A DNA stretch of 45,811 bases from Desulfurococcales archaeon (lineage in GTDB: Archaea > Thermoproteota > Thermoprotei_A > Sulfolobales > NBVN01): NCBI GenBank assembly GCA_023255955.1, contig JAGDWD010000013.1, positions 1 through 45,811 on the forward strand, written 5' to 3'. The notes below the pieces were generated by a model. It made no database searches, had not been told where the DNA came from, and saw nothing but the letters and a program-made list of their open reading frames with translations. The position numbers and the translations under genes are program-made. Below, in pieces: positions 16,018-23,608 of this stretch (position 1 is the stretch's first letter; each line of letters starts with the position of its first letter).

Positions 16018-16785
16018 CTATACTGCTTTACATTTACTTAACTCGCGGAGTACCTGCTGTATTTTCTTTATTTCATTTGCTATGTCCTCAGCTACAGCTT
16101 CAAGAAATTGCCTGCCCTTCTCGGGGGAGGCCCTGGTAGCTTTACCTAGCACGGCCTCCGGGTACGTTGCCTCGTCTACGAGAGCCGAGAATGTGGATAC
16201 CTTAATGTTAGTTACGTACAGGTGGTCCTTAGCTGAGTCCATATCGACATAGTTAGGTGTTAGGTACATCATTACACTAGTTTCATCCTCACCTGCATGG
16301 CCAGGGAACTCGAAGAGGGTTTCCCTAACTTTCTGAGCTACATCTCTCCACCAGTCAACAACTACTATAGCCCTGTCCTTGAAGTCGTAGGCTAGTTCCC
16401 TAGCTACTTCCCTAAGCATGTAACTGTTACCACCGTGACCGTTCACCACTACCACAAGTGAGTACCCGTTCCTCAGGATCTCCCTGATGACGCTCTTAAC
16501 GTAGTTGTGGAATGCGTTAGGCTCGACATCTATGGTACCGCTAAACCTCTTCAAGCCCATGCTGGAACCGTACCATATCGGCGGGAAGAGGTGGGCCCCC
16601 AACTTCTCGGAAACCATGAGCGCGACGGCCTCAGCCTCTAACGTATCTGTCCCGATGGGGAGGTGATCACCATGCCTCTCTACAGACCCTACCGGAAGTA
16701 TCGCTACAAGCTTAAGCTCAGAATCAAATCTCTTACCACTCATCAACCAGATCTTCTGAGCTCCCATAGGACTCCACCACATCAC
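16018..16785 (-). CDS. Creatininase family amidohydrolase
   Basis: A 255-residue metal-dependent amidohydrolase. Metal and active-site motifs are in order: GSVERHGDHLPIGTDT (about 33-48), the VVNGHGGNSYML segment (about 112-125), and GHAGEDETSVMMYL (about 160-175). These supply the His, Asp and Glu ligands of the creatininase fold. In archaea, members include the formamide hydrolase ArfB of riboflavin/F420 synthesis; creatinine itself is unlikely to be the substrate. No riboflavin gene is adjacent, so the reaction is left open. The extreme N-terminus (MMWWSPMGAQ) may be over-extended, and a start near Met15 (MSGKRF) is plausible. Confidence 0.85.
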   Translation of the reverse strand: MMWWSPMGAQKIWLMSGKRFDSELKLVAILPVGSVERHGDHLPIGTDTLEAEAVALMVSEKLGAHLFPPIWYGSSMGLKRFSGTIDVEPNAFHNYVKSVIREILRNGYSLVVVVNGHGGNSYMLREVARELAYDFKDRAIVVVDWWRDVAQKVRETLFEFPGHAGEDETSVMMYLTPNYVDMDSAKDHLYVTNIKVSTFSALVDEATYPEAVLGKATRASPEKGRQFLEAVAEDIANEIKKIQQVLRELSKCKAV

Positions 16786-16835
16786 TATCTAACCATAGAC
16801 AAATATCTTGCTTCCAAAGTCAACTACCTACTTTT

Positions 16836-16877
16836 TTCCTGTTCGGCGGTGGGTACGGTGGTCTAGCCCTCCTGCAC
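16836..16877 (+). repeat. 42-bp duplicate of a chrA segment
   Basis: This intergenic stretch is identical over 42 bases to 16978-17019 inside the chromate-transporter-like gene, at a fixed offset of 142 bases. In the gene it encodes the LFLFGGGYGGLALLH region; here it lies in no complete frame. Flanking sequence on either side is not similar, so this is a short direct repeat or a fragment left by a rearrangement, not a full gene copy. Confidence 0.9.
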
Positions 16878-16917
16878 GAACTTTTATTCTAATTTTCGAG
16901 CTAGTTAAGGTGGATGC

Positions 16918-17487
16918 GTGATGGCCTCTACAGCTCCTTTGGCGGAGATATTTTTAGTGTTCCTGAAGGTCGGGCTCTTCCTGTTCGGCGGTGGGTACGG
17001 TGGTCTAGCCCTCCTGCACAAGGAGTTAGTGGAGATTAGGGGGTGGATTAGTGATGAAGAATTTGTTGACATAGTGGGAATCGCTGAATCTACCCCTGGA
17101 CCTGTAGCCCTGAACTCAGCAACCTACATAGGCTATAAGCTCAGTGGCTTACTAGGTTCTATTGTGGCAACAATGGGGGTGGCGATACCACCCTACATAG
17201 TCATATTGTTGATCGCGATGTTTCTCAGACCATATATGGATACGGAGATAGCTAAAGTTGTTTTCAGGGGAATAAACGCTGCTGTGGTAGCCCTAATACT
17301 GTACGCCCTATTGTTGATCGGTAGAACAACACTAACTACGAAAACCCCGCCATTTATTAATGTAGTAGCTACAGCTATCTTCGTAGTAGGCTTCCTCATG
17401 TTGTGGTTACTTAAAGTCCATCCAATATATATCATAGCTATATCAACAACTGTGAGTGTCCTGGTCTACATAGTAGCTAAATTATAG
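16918..17487 (+). CDS. Short-chain chromate transporter family (ChrA-like) protein
   Basis: A 189-residue membrane protein with about five to six helices, one CHR domain. Family signatures are KVGLFLFGGGYGGLALL, then GIAESTPGPVALNSATYIGYK. In other organisms, CHR proteins export chromate; short ones normally work in pairs encoded side by side. Here only one complete gene is present, with a 42-base duplicate of its FGGGYGG segment just upstream. Start: GTG at 16918 or ATG at 16921; a GGTGG lies a few bases before. The real substrate in an archaeon is unknown. Confidence 0.88.
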   Translation: MMASTAPLAEIFLVFLKVGLFLFGGGYGGLALLHKELVEIRGWISDEEFVDIVGIAESTPGPVALNSATYIGYKLSGLLGSIVATMGVAIPPYIVILLIAMFLRPYMDTEIAKVVFRGINAAVVALILYALLLIGRTTLTTKTPPFINVVATAIFVVGFLMLWLLKVHPIYIIAISTTVSVLVYIVAKL

Positions 17488-17652
17488 ATTCTTTAAATAG
17501 GGTTTCCAACCTTTTAAGAGAATGTAGTTTAAGAAACACTACTTTCCCGTATCTAAGGAAGTAAACCTGCCGTAAGTAATAGGTGTAGCATGAGGTTCGG
17601 ACTTTTATTAACATCTACTCAGCACTCCTCGTAAGTACTGGAGGACCTCGAT

Positions 17653-18162
17653 TCAGGGTCTTCTTGTGTTGATGGTTGTAGGAAGAGGTGTTGCTTGAAG
17701 TAGTCTAATAAGCCTCTCCGATGTCCTTATAGTTTTACCCGTCTGAAATATGTATCTAACCCGCATGTCTACTATGTCCTTATGTGAGGCTATACTCTCA
17801 ATAGCTTTAGCTAGTCCTACATCGTCTGGAGCTACTACCTTAGCTAGTATAGGGTAGTCACCACTCGTCTCATACACCTCCACCACATCGTCCCTAGAGA
17901 GTAACACTTCGATCACCTCTGAGATAGTTTGGGGACGTGATTTGATTTCTATGAATGCCTGAGAAGACATTCCGAGTCTAGCTAGGTCCACCTCAGCTGT
18001 GAATCCTCTGAGAATATCGAGGGACTCAAGCTTCTTTATTCGCGTATAGACCGTTGAGACACCGAGGTTGAGTTTGGATGCTATACTACGTAGAGATACC
18101 CTAGAATTCCTAATTAACTCTATGAGTATCATCCTATCCACATAATCAAGTCCTCTAGACAC
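17653..18162 (-). CDS. Lrp/AsnC family transcriptional regulator
   Basis: A 169-residue regulator of standard Lrp size. The N-terminal winged helix (about 5-55) has the typical LDYVDRMILIELIRNSRVSLRSIASKLNLGVSTVYTRIKKLE pattern, followed by a hinge and a RAM ligand-binding domain (about 60-140) with DVVEVYETSGDYPILAKV. The tail beyond 140 is longer and polar. Likely acts as an octamer that senses an amino acid. It is divergent from the IS607 element, which starts 122 bases away, so the target genes are not evident from position. Confidence 0.9.
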   Translation of the reverse strand: MSRGLDYVDRMILIELIRNSRVSLRSIASKLNLGVSTVYTRIKKLESLDILRGFTAEVDLARLGMSSQAFIEIKSRPQTISEVIEVLLSRDDVVEVYETSGDYPILAKVVAPDDVGLAKAIESIASHKDIVDMRVRYIFQTGKTIRTSERLIRLLQATPLPTTINTRRP

Positions 18163-18283
18163 TCACTTCACCAAATGACTTCTACGGTGGACTACCTTAA
18201 AATTCCGATGTGGATACAGTGATTTATCCGGGACAGAAAGTTTATTAGGGTCATATAGGGTATCTTATTGTTGAAGGGGGTTA

Positions 18284-18931
18284 GTGTTGGCTGGTTGGGG
18301 AAGGTTTTTGAAGCCTAGGGAGTTCTGTGAGATTGTTGGTGTTAGTTATAGGACTTTTAAGCGCTGGGTTTCCGAGGGTAGGATCCGCGTTGTTAGGACA
18401 CCTACTGGGAGGATTAGAATTCCGTACTCTGAGGTTGAGCGTATTCTGGGTGGGAAGCCTAGGATGGAGGAGGTTAGGGCTGTTATCTATACTCGTGTTA
18501 GTTCTCCAGAGCAGAAGAGTGATTTAGAGAAGCAGGTAGAGTACCTCAAGCAGTACTGTAGTTCCAGGGGCTATAGAGTAGTAGATGTTTTAAGTGATGT
18601 AGCTAGCGGTCTCAACGCTAACCGTAAGGGTCTACTCAAGCTATTCGACTACGTAGTGGGTAGGCAGGTCGATGTAGTGGTTATCACGTATAGAGATAGG
18701 TTAACGAGGTTCGGCTTCGAGTACCTGGAGTACTTCTTCAGTCAGTACGGTGTTAGGATAGAGGTAGTCCTCGGTGAGGAACCTAAGTACACCTACCAGG
18801 AGCTAGTGGAGGATCTACTAGCAGTAGTCATTAGCTTCGCAGGTAAGCTCTACGGGATGAGGAGCCACAAAAAGAAAAAGCTAGTTGAGAGCTTCAAAAA
18901 GCTCGTAGAAGAGGTTGAGAGAAATAGTTAG
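18284..18931 (+). CDS. tnpA: IS607 family serine recombinase (TnpA)
   Basis: A 215-residue transposase that should cut and rejoin element ends through a serine linkage. The N-terminal MerR-like helix-turn-helix (about 9-55) contains FCEIVGVSYRTFKRWVSEGRI. The recombinase domain (about 63-200) has YTRVSSPEQ with the nucleophile Ser73, the SDVASGLNANRKGL segment, and VVITYRDRLTRFGFEYLE with the conserved arginines. All key residues are present, so it may be active. It starts with GTG at 18284 after GAAGGGGG. Its end overlaps tnpB, implying coupled translation. Confidence 0.92.
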   Translation: MLAGWGRFLKPREFCEIVGVSYRTFKRWVSEGRIRVVRTPTGRIRIPYSEVERILGGKPRMEEVRAVIYTRVSSPEQKSDLEKQVEYLKQYCSSRGYRVVDVLSDVASGLNANRKGLLKLFDYVVGRQVDVVVITYRDRLTRFGFEYLEYFFSQYGVRIEVVLGEEPKYTYQELVEDLLAVVISFAGKLYGMRSHKKKKLVESFKKLVEEVERNS

Positions 18932-20222
18932 AGTGACGAGAACAGTTGTAGTTAGGAGCTGTAGACTTCCAAGGAAGGTATTCAGGGTTTTCATTGAGCT
19001 CGAGGGTATGTACCGTAACATGGTTGAGCAACTAGTTATGTACGCGGTTAGAAATAATATAACGAGCTTCACTAGGCTAAAGGCGTTGAAGTACCGTGAG
19101 CTGAGGGGTCTCTACCCACACCTACCTTCACACTACACCTACACAGTATGCCAAGATGCTGTTACTAGAGCTAAGAGCTTCCTGAGATTAAAGAAGCGTG
19201 GTCTAACCGAGAGGGAGTACCCGGAGGTTAGAAGTGTTAGTATTTGGCTGGACGACCACCTATGGAAAATTGATGGATTAACCTCTATTGAAGTAGCTAC
19301 TCATAAAGGAAGGTTGTCCATAGATCTAGTGCTTCACAAGCAGTATTGGAGGTACGTCAGTAGGGGTTGGAGGCTTGCTTCTGAGGCTAGGATAAGGCTT
19401 GATAGGAGGAATAGGCAGTTAATAGTTTACCTAATCTTCGTTAAGGATGTTGAGGTGTACAAGTCTAGGGGCTACCTCCCTGTGGATGTTAACGAGAACA
19501 ACGTTACTATACTAATCGACGGGTACGCATACATCCTTGAGACAGGTATGGAGAAGCTTGTGCTGGGGTACTACTACCGTAGGAGGAGAGTTCAGGAGAG
19601 GTACGACAAGCTCTACGGTACTAAATCACGAGCTAAGAGGAAAGTGCTTAGGAAGCTCAAGGAGAGGGAGAGGAAGCGTGACATAAAGTGGAAGATAGCT
19701 AACATAGTTGTTAGAGTTGCGTACGTGAGGCAGTACGCTGTCGTCCTCGAAAAACTCGGTAGAAACCCAGCTAACAATATGATTAAGAGGATCGAGGACG
19801 ACCAGCTAAGACATAGAATATTTCAAGCCTCCTTCAAGGGCATTCAAAAAGCAATCGAAGAAAAAGCTAGAGAGTACGGTGTACCCGTCGTCTACGTAGA
19901 CCCAAAGAACACCTCGAAGCAGTGCCCAATACATAGAGCCCCCATAAAATACGGTAACAGCTCTAGAATCGGTAGGTGTAGTAAGGGAGGGGAGCTATGG
20001 CATAGAGACGTAACTGCTTGCTGGAACATTCTTTTAAGAGCCCTACGGGGTGATGGGAGCAATGCTCCAAGCCCCGTGGGGCTATACGTAGATGTGTCCC
20101 GCATGCCGTTCGGGACAAAAGCCACCCATGACCCCACAGGGATACCAAGATCCCTGTGGGCAAGGTGGAAGTCCCTAGAGGAGACCCTGAGAAACCCTGA
20201 AGTGATGGAAATGACCCTCTAG
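18915..20222 (+). CDS. tnpB: TnpB, RNA-guided nuclease of the IS607 element
   Basis: A 435-residue OrfB/TnpB protein, relative of Cas12 nucleases. The split RuvC site is intact: Asp191 (LPVDVNENNVT), Glu279 (VVLEKLGR) and Asp365 (WHRDVTACWNI). The zinc finger is altered: Cys337-x2-His340 then Cys355-x2-Gly358, where most TnpB have two CxxC pairs; related archaeal forms with CxxH are known. Residues after 370 form a tail encoded by hairpin-rich DNA that probably doubles as guide-RNA scaffold. Starts are TTG at 18915 or GTG at 18933. In the cell, TnpB cuts DNA matched by its RNA and helps retain the element. Confidence 0.9.
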   Translation: MREIVRVTRTVVVRSCRLPRKVFRVFIELEGMYRNMVEQLVMYAVRNNITSFTRLKALKYRELRGLYPHLPSHYTYTVCQDAVTRAKSFLRLKKRGLTEREYPEVRSVSIWLDDHLWKIDGLTSIEVATHKGRLSIDLVLHKQYWRYVSRGWRLASEARIRLDRRNRQLIVYLIFVKDVEVYKSRGYLPVDVNENNVTILIDGYAYILETGMEKLVLGYYYRRRRVQERYDKLYGTKSRAKRKVLRKLKERERKRDIKWKIANIVVRVAYVRQYAVVLEKLGRNPANNMIKRIEDDQLRHRIFQASFKGIQKAIEEKAREYGVPVVYVDPKNTSKQCPIHRAPIKYGNSSRIGRCSKGGELWHRDVTACWNILLRALRGDGSNAPSPVGLYVDVSRMPFGTKATHDPTGIPRSLWARWKSLEETLRNPEVMEMTL

Positions 20223-20226
20223 GGAC
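20044..20226 (+). ncRNA. Likely guide-RNA (omega/reRNA) scaffold at the tnpB 3' end
   Basis: Five hairpins stack within 180 bases that also code for the TnpB tail: ACGGGG/CCCCGT enclosing GGAGC/GCTCC (20056-20068); AGCCCC/GGGGCT (20070-20083); GTCCCG/CGGGAC (20096-20116); CCCACAGGGAT/ATCCCTGTGGG (20133-20160, 11 bp perfect); and GTCCCTAGAGG/CCTCTAGGGAC (20171-20226, 11 bp perfect). In TnpB systems the guide RNA overlaps the tnpB 3' end and continues past the element, which matches the position. Some of these pairings are mutually exclusive. The guide would begin just beyond about 20226. Confidence 0.6.
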
Positions 20227-20272
20227 AAACGGCTTACGTACCTCCCCATAAAAGGTTAAAAAGTGTGAAGGG

Positions 20273-20279
20273 TTTATAA
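20273..20279 (+). promoter_or_regulatory. TATA-like box for rqcH
   Basis: TTTATAA at 20273-20279 predicts a transcript start near 20300, giving a leader of 30-45 bases that folds into the hairpin at 20301-20342. The promoter lies outside the upstream insertion element. Confidence 0.5.
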
Positions 20280-20300
20280 GCCTCAGATATCTCTCAGCCC

Positions 20301-20342
20301 TGGGAAGTGACCTCAGCACGGGGTGCTGGCAATGACTTCCCA
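20301..20342 (+). promoter_or_regulatory. Hairpin covering the rqcH start region
   Basis: TGGGAAGT (20301-20308) pairs with ACTTCCCA (20335-20342), and inside it CAGCAC (20314-20319) pairs with GTGCTG (20323-20328). The stem includes the GGGGTG ribosome-site-like element and the GTG at 20323; the ATG at 20332 falls in the internal loop, and a third in-frame ATG (20344) lies just outside. If transcription starts near 20300, the hairpin is the first thing in the mRNA and could mask the start. Confidence 0.45.
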
Positions 20343-22269
20343 GATGAAGGTTAAGCAGGGCATGACGTCGGTAGATATAGCTGTAGTAGTCGGGGAGTTA
20401 AAGTTTCTTGAAGGGTGTTCCGTCAGGTCGCTACTTATGCCTACTAGGGACGTCATGATCGTGGAGTTGCTGTGTGGTAATGACTTGAAGTACCTCCTAC
20501 TAGAGGGAGGTAGGAGGATTCACCTAACTAGGGGGGTTCTAACCACAGAGTCTGTTAAGCTGTCGAAGCTCTTCAGGAGGTTTCTTGATGGAGCTAAGCT
20601 GGTGGGTTTAGGTCAGGTAGACATGGAGAGAGTGGTTTTCCTGGTTTTTAAGAGGGGTGCTAAGCAGTACGTTCTCTACTTAGAGTTACTCCCTAGAGGA
20701 GTCATAGCACTAGTAGACGAAGAGGGTAAGGTAATCGCTGTAAACAAGAAACTTGAGGCTAAGGATAGGGTGATAACGGTAGGACGTAGCTACGTCCTAC
20801 CACCCAGCCCACCAACCATAGCGAAGGTAGACCAAGCAAAACTCTTCGAGCTGTCACAGAAGTCAACTAAAACTGTTGGTCAGTTCTTCGTTAGGGACCT
20901 TGGACTACCTCCCGAGGTAGTCAACGAAGTACTTAGCGAGGAGGAGAGGTCTACTAAGGTATCTAACCTAAGCCCAGAAGTACTAGCAGATCTAGTCTCT
21001 CGAGTTCAGCATGCTTTAGAGGAAATCATTAAGAATCCGAAACCATATGCCTTAATCCTCTCTGGGAACATGATCGGGTTCTTCCCGTACAGACCGTCAA
21101 AACTCCCTGAGGGTGCTGAACTCGTTGAGTATGGCACCATGAACGCACTCCTAGATGACTACTTCAGCCAGCTTGATCAAGCCCTCGTGAAGGAGAGGGA
21201 GGTTACGGAGCTGAGGGAAGCTGAGGTCTTAGTTGAGAAGACTCTTGAGGAGGCTGAGAAGAACCTTGAGGAGATGTCTAGGCGGTATAGTGATGCAGCT
21301 AAGGTCTTAGAGCTTTTTGAGAAGTACTACTACGAGATTGAGACGCTCTGGGAGTGTTCTAGGAGGGTGGTCAAGGAGAGAGGGTGGGATTTCTTGGGGG
21401 AGTGCGGCCCCGTGTCTGGGGAACCTAGGGAGGGCTCTGTGACGATCGGGTTACCGGAAGGTTCAGTAAAGCTACTCCTCTATGAGGACATTAAACAGCA
21501 GTATGCTAAGTTGAGGAGGGATTTCGAGCATCTCAGGGGGAAGCTCTCGAAGGCTACTGAGACTGTGAAGGGGCTCCGCAGGAAACTGGAGGAGATAGCA
21601 CAGCAGAGGATCTTGCTAGAGAAGCTTAAGGTGAGGTCTAAAAGAATGACCTGGTTCAGTAAGTTCTTGTGGGTTGAGACCTCTGGGGGTTTCCTCGCGA
21701 TAGGGGGTAGGGACGCATCACAGAACGAGGCAATAGTTAGGAGGTACTTAGAACCACGAGACATATTCATGCATGCCGACATTCACGGAGCCGCAGTATT
21801 TGTCGTGTTAGCTAAGGGTAGGGAAGTACCTGAGAAGGATCTGAATGAGGTAGCCTGCCTAGCAGCTTCCTACAGCAAGGCCTGGAAAGCCGGCCTAAGC
21901 TCTGCTGATGTCTTCTGGGTTTACGGAGACCAGGTTAAGCTATCAGCACCAGCAGGTGAGTACCTACCTAAGGGCTCCTTCATGGTCTACGGTCAGAGGA
22001 ACTACATACGAGGAGTTAAGCTCGTACTCGGTATTGGAGTAATATACTTAGATGATGATCAGTACGACATAATCGTCGGGCCGCCCGACCTTGTCAAAAG
22101 TAGAGCCATGGCTTACGTTGTGGTGACTCCAGGAGACCTGAATATCGATAAGGCAGCTGAGGAGATAAGGGAGCACATAATTAGAAAATGTCCGGATGTG
22201 CGGGGACTTACTGCTCGCGATATTATGAGGCTACTCCCTGGAAGGCTCAGAATAGTTGAGAAGGGATGA
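20332..22269 (+). CDS. rqcH: NFACT family ribosome quality control protein (RqcH/Rqc2-like)
   Basis: About 645 residues, the standard archaeal length. The N-terminal NFACT domain begins with MTSVDIAVVVGEL. A long helical coiled coil follows (about 270-430, with several EELEEAEK-like stretches). The C-terminal NFACT-R (DUF814) domain has KFLWVETSGGFLAIGGRDASQNEAIV and DIFMHADIHGAA. Relatives bind stalled 60S/50S subunits and tRNA and add tails to trapped peptides. Three nearby starts exist: GTG 20323, ATG 20332 (GGGGTG six bases upstream) and ATG 20344, which best matches where relatives begin. All lie in or beside a hairpin. The IS607 element ends about 100 bases upstream. Confidence 0.9.
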   Translation: MTSQMKVKQGMTSVDIAVVVGELKFLEGCSVRSLLMPTRDVMIVELLCGNDLKYLLLEGGRRIHLTRGVLTTESVKLSKLFRRFLDGAKLVGLGQVDMERVVFLVFKRGAKQYVLYLELLPRGVIALVDEEGKVIAVNKKLEAKDRVITVGRSYVLPPSPPTIAKVDQAKLFELSQKSTKTVGQFFVRDLGLPPEVVNEVLSEEERSTKVSNLSPEVLADLVSRVQHALEEIIKNPKPYALILSGNMIGFFPYRPSKLPEGAELVEYGTMNALLDDYFSQLDQALVKEREVTELREAEVLVEKTLEEAEKNLEEMSRRYSDAAKVLELFEKYYYEIETLWECSRRVVKERGWDFLGECGPVSGEPREGSVTIGLPEGSVKLLLYEDIKQQYAKLRRDFEHLRGKLSKATETVKGLRRKLEEIAQQRILLEKLKVRSKRMTWFSKFLWVETSGGFLAIGGRDASQNEAIVRRYLEPRDIFMHADIHGAAVFVVLAKGREVPEKDLNEVACLAASYSKAWKAGLSSADVFWVYGDQVKLSAPAGEYLPKGSFMVYGQRNYIRGVKLVLGIGVIYLDDDQYDIIVGPPDLVKSRAMAYVVVTPGDLNIDKAAEEIREHIIRKCPDVRGLTARDIMRLLPGRLRIVEKG

Positions 22270-22387
22270 TCTCTAGCTGAGCTCCGCGAGTTTAAGTTAG
22301 TTTGAATTTCTCCAACTGCTTTCCTAGATCGTGATAGGTTGGAGCTCTAAATTCCTATTACGTCTGCGAGTCCGGTAAAAGTGTTTA

Positions 22388-22532
22388 TCACCCCTAGGAC
22401 CGGGGTGATGCTTGGGGAAGCAGTGAGGTTTAGGTCGCATTCAAACGGGGATATGTGGAGGATGAAACCCGATAGACCGGCCAATAAGGACGTGAGAGTA
22501 GGAAGGTGTCTACAGAGAACAGGTAGACCTGA
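22388..22532 (+). other. Structured intergenic stretch, possible noncoding RNA
   Basis: The 315-base gap 22270-22584 has no open frame of interest but several hairpins: TCACCCC/GGGGTGA (22388-22408), TGCTT/AAGCA with a GGGG loop (22409-22422), and AGG-TCTAC/GTAGACCT with a two-base bulge (22504-22530). Between them GGTTT and AAACC could pair over a longer distance. GC content is higher than in other gaps. It does not show the signatures expected of SRP RNA or RNase P RNA, and C/D-like boxes are imperfect. The strand is not certain. Confidence 0.35.
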
Positions 22533-22584
22533 ACCCTTGTGGAGTAGTTAAATTTACTTCAACTATCTAGGGCTGGGTGCAATA

Positions 22585-22860
22585 ATGTCGCAAGTTACAC
22601 TCCTAGATCTAGAGGGTCTAGCCCTTAACGGGCTGGTCGTAGATGTTGAGATAGTGGATTGTGGGGGCGGTACTCCGAGGAGGTCTAGGCTGAGGGTGAA
22701 GCTTGCTGACGGGAAGGTAGTTGAGACTGAGTGCGGTCTCTATGAGAGGGTTGTTAGGTCTTACCTTATTATGAAGAAATACGTGGAGTTCGGTAAGATA
22801 ATATCTGGGAAGGAATTGAGTGAGGAAGTGATTAAGAGCTTGAAGTTCGATGTGGAGTGA
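22585..22860 (+). CDS. Hypothetical small soluble protein
   Basis: A 91-residue acidic protein. The first 60 residues look like a small beta-rich domain (VVDVEIVDCGGG, RLRVKLADGKVVETECG), then a helix with YLIMKKYVEFGK and a final charged helix. Two cysteines lie in the beta part. No membrane segment and no family recognised. A TATA-like run (TTAAATTTA, about 22549-22557) lies about 30 bases before the ATG, so the gene is probably its own unit and nearly leaderless. It is convergent with the phosphoesterase gene. Confidence 0.6.
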   Translation: MSQVTLLDLEGLALNGLVVDVEIVDCGGGTPRRSRLRVKLADGKVVETECGLYERVVRSYLIMKKYVEFGKIISGKELSEEVIKSLKFDVE

Positions 22861-22899
22861 GCTTCTCGTAGTTGAAGCTCTCTAAGGATTAAAGGAATT

Positions 22900-23580
22900 C
22901 TAGATCTTCTTAAGCTCTACCTCAATCTTCTGGTTCCCATCCTTAAATCTCGCGATAGCGTAGTAACCTACCATAGCTGGTCCAGGATTCACAGCTATGG
23001 TCCTACCTAGGTTTACTATGCCTCTGCCCTCATGTATGTGACCGCAGACGTGGAGGGGTGGTGAGTACTCTTCGATAAACTCTCTAATCTTCTTAGAACC
23101 TACGTGCTCACCGCTGTAGATCCTATCCAAACCGGACATGTGGGGTGGGGTGTGGGTGATCAGTATGTGAGGCTTCGAAGCTCTAGACTCAACGATCTTT
23201 CTGAGCTCATCGATGAATGAGCCTAAATGTGTGTCCGTTAAGTAGGGTATCCCCCAGAAAGCGAACCCTATACCACCACCGATCCCGGCTATGTGGAGAC
23301 CTCCAGCTTCTACTACCTGCTTATGTATCACGATAACGTTCTTGAAGCTCAGTCTAGCTAGCTCCGGTGGATCCACGTTTCCCGGGACGACCACAGTGAG
23401 TGGCATGCTATTCGAGAGGGTTTCAATGACTTCCCTATACCCCCCTCCGGAGTAGTTGGAGACGTCTCCAGCTACTAGAGCTAGGTCGTAGCTTGATGTG
23501 CTGACTATTTTCTTGAGTAGTGATAGTCTCCCATGTATATCGGAGAGTAGGAGGGCCAGCACCACAGAGATCACTACCAC
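22900..23580 (-). CDS. Calcineurin-like metallophosphoesterase
   Basis: A 226-residue two-metal phosphoesterase with all five motifs: SDIHG (about 13-17), AGDVS, GNVD, THTPPH and GHIHEGRG. Compact archaeal members of this group act as phosphodiesterases or phosphatases on small substrates; which one is unknown. Several GTG starts crowd the N-terminus (23580 and 23565 among them); the shorter form would begin VLALLLSDIHG. The gene is divergent from endonuclease III, whose start is 28 bases away, so the promoters overlap. Confidence 0.88.
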   Translation of the reverse strand: MVVISVVLALLLSDIHGRLSLLKKIVSTSSYDLALVAGDVSNYSGGGYREVIETLSNSMPLTVVVPGNVDPPELARLSFKNVIVIHKQVVEAGGLHIAGIGGGIGFAFWGIPYLTDTHLGSFIDELRKIVESRASKPHILITHTPPHMSGLDRIYSGEHVGSKKIREFIEEYSPPLHVCGHIHEGRGIVNLGRTIAVNPGPAMVGYYAIARFKDGNQKIEVELKKI

Positions 23581-23608
23581 CCATTTTAGCTAGCCGTAGA
23601 ATTTTAGT

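Larger units (their letters stand above)
18284..20226 (+). mobile_element. IS607-type insertion sequence with serine recombinase and TnpB
   Basis: Complete two-gene element: a MerR-like/serine-recombinase gene overlapping a TnpB gene by 17 bases in the same direction. Elements of this family lack terminal inverted repeats and target-site duplications, so exact ends cannot be read. The right end is probably near 20226, after a hairpin GTCCCTAGAGG/CCTCTAGGGAC that closes on the TnpB stop. A similar short string GGGACA occurs at about 18230 and 20222, outside the genes. The element sits between an Lrp gene and rqcH, whose promoter begins about 45 bases after the hairpin, so neither neighbour is broken. 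Confidence 0.85.

Noticed and set aside
22388-22532. SRP RNA or RNase P RNA
   Set aside because: The conserved helix 8 sequence of SRP RNA and the CR-I/CR-V sequences of RNase P RNA were not found.
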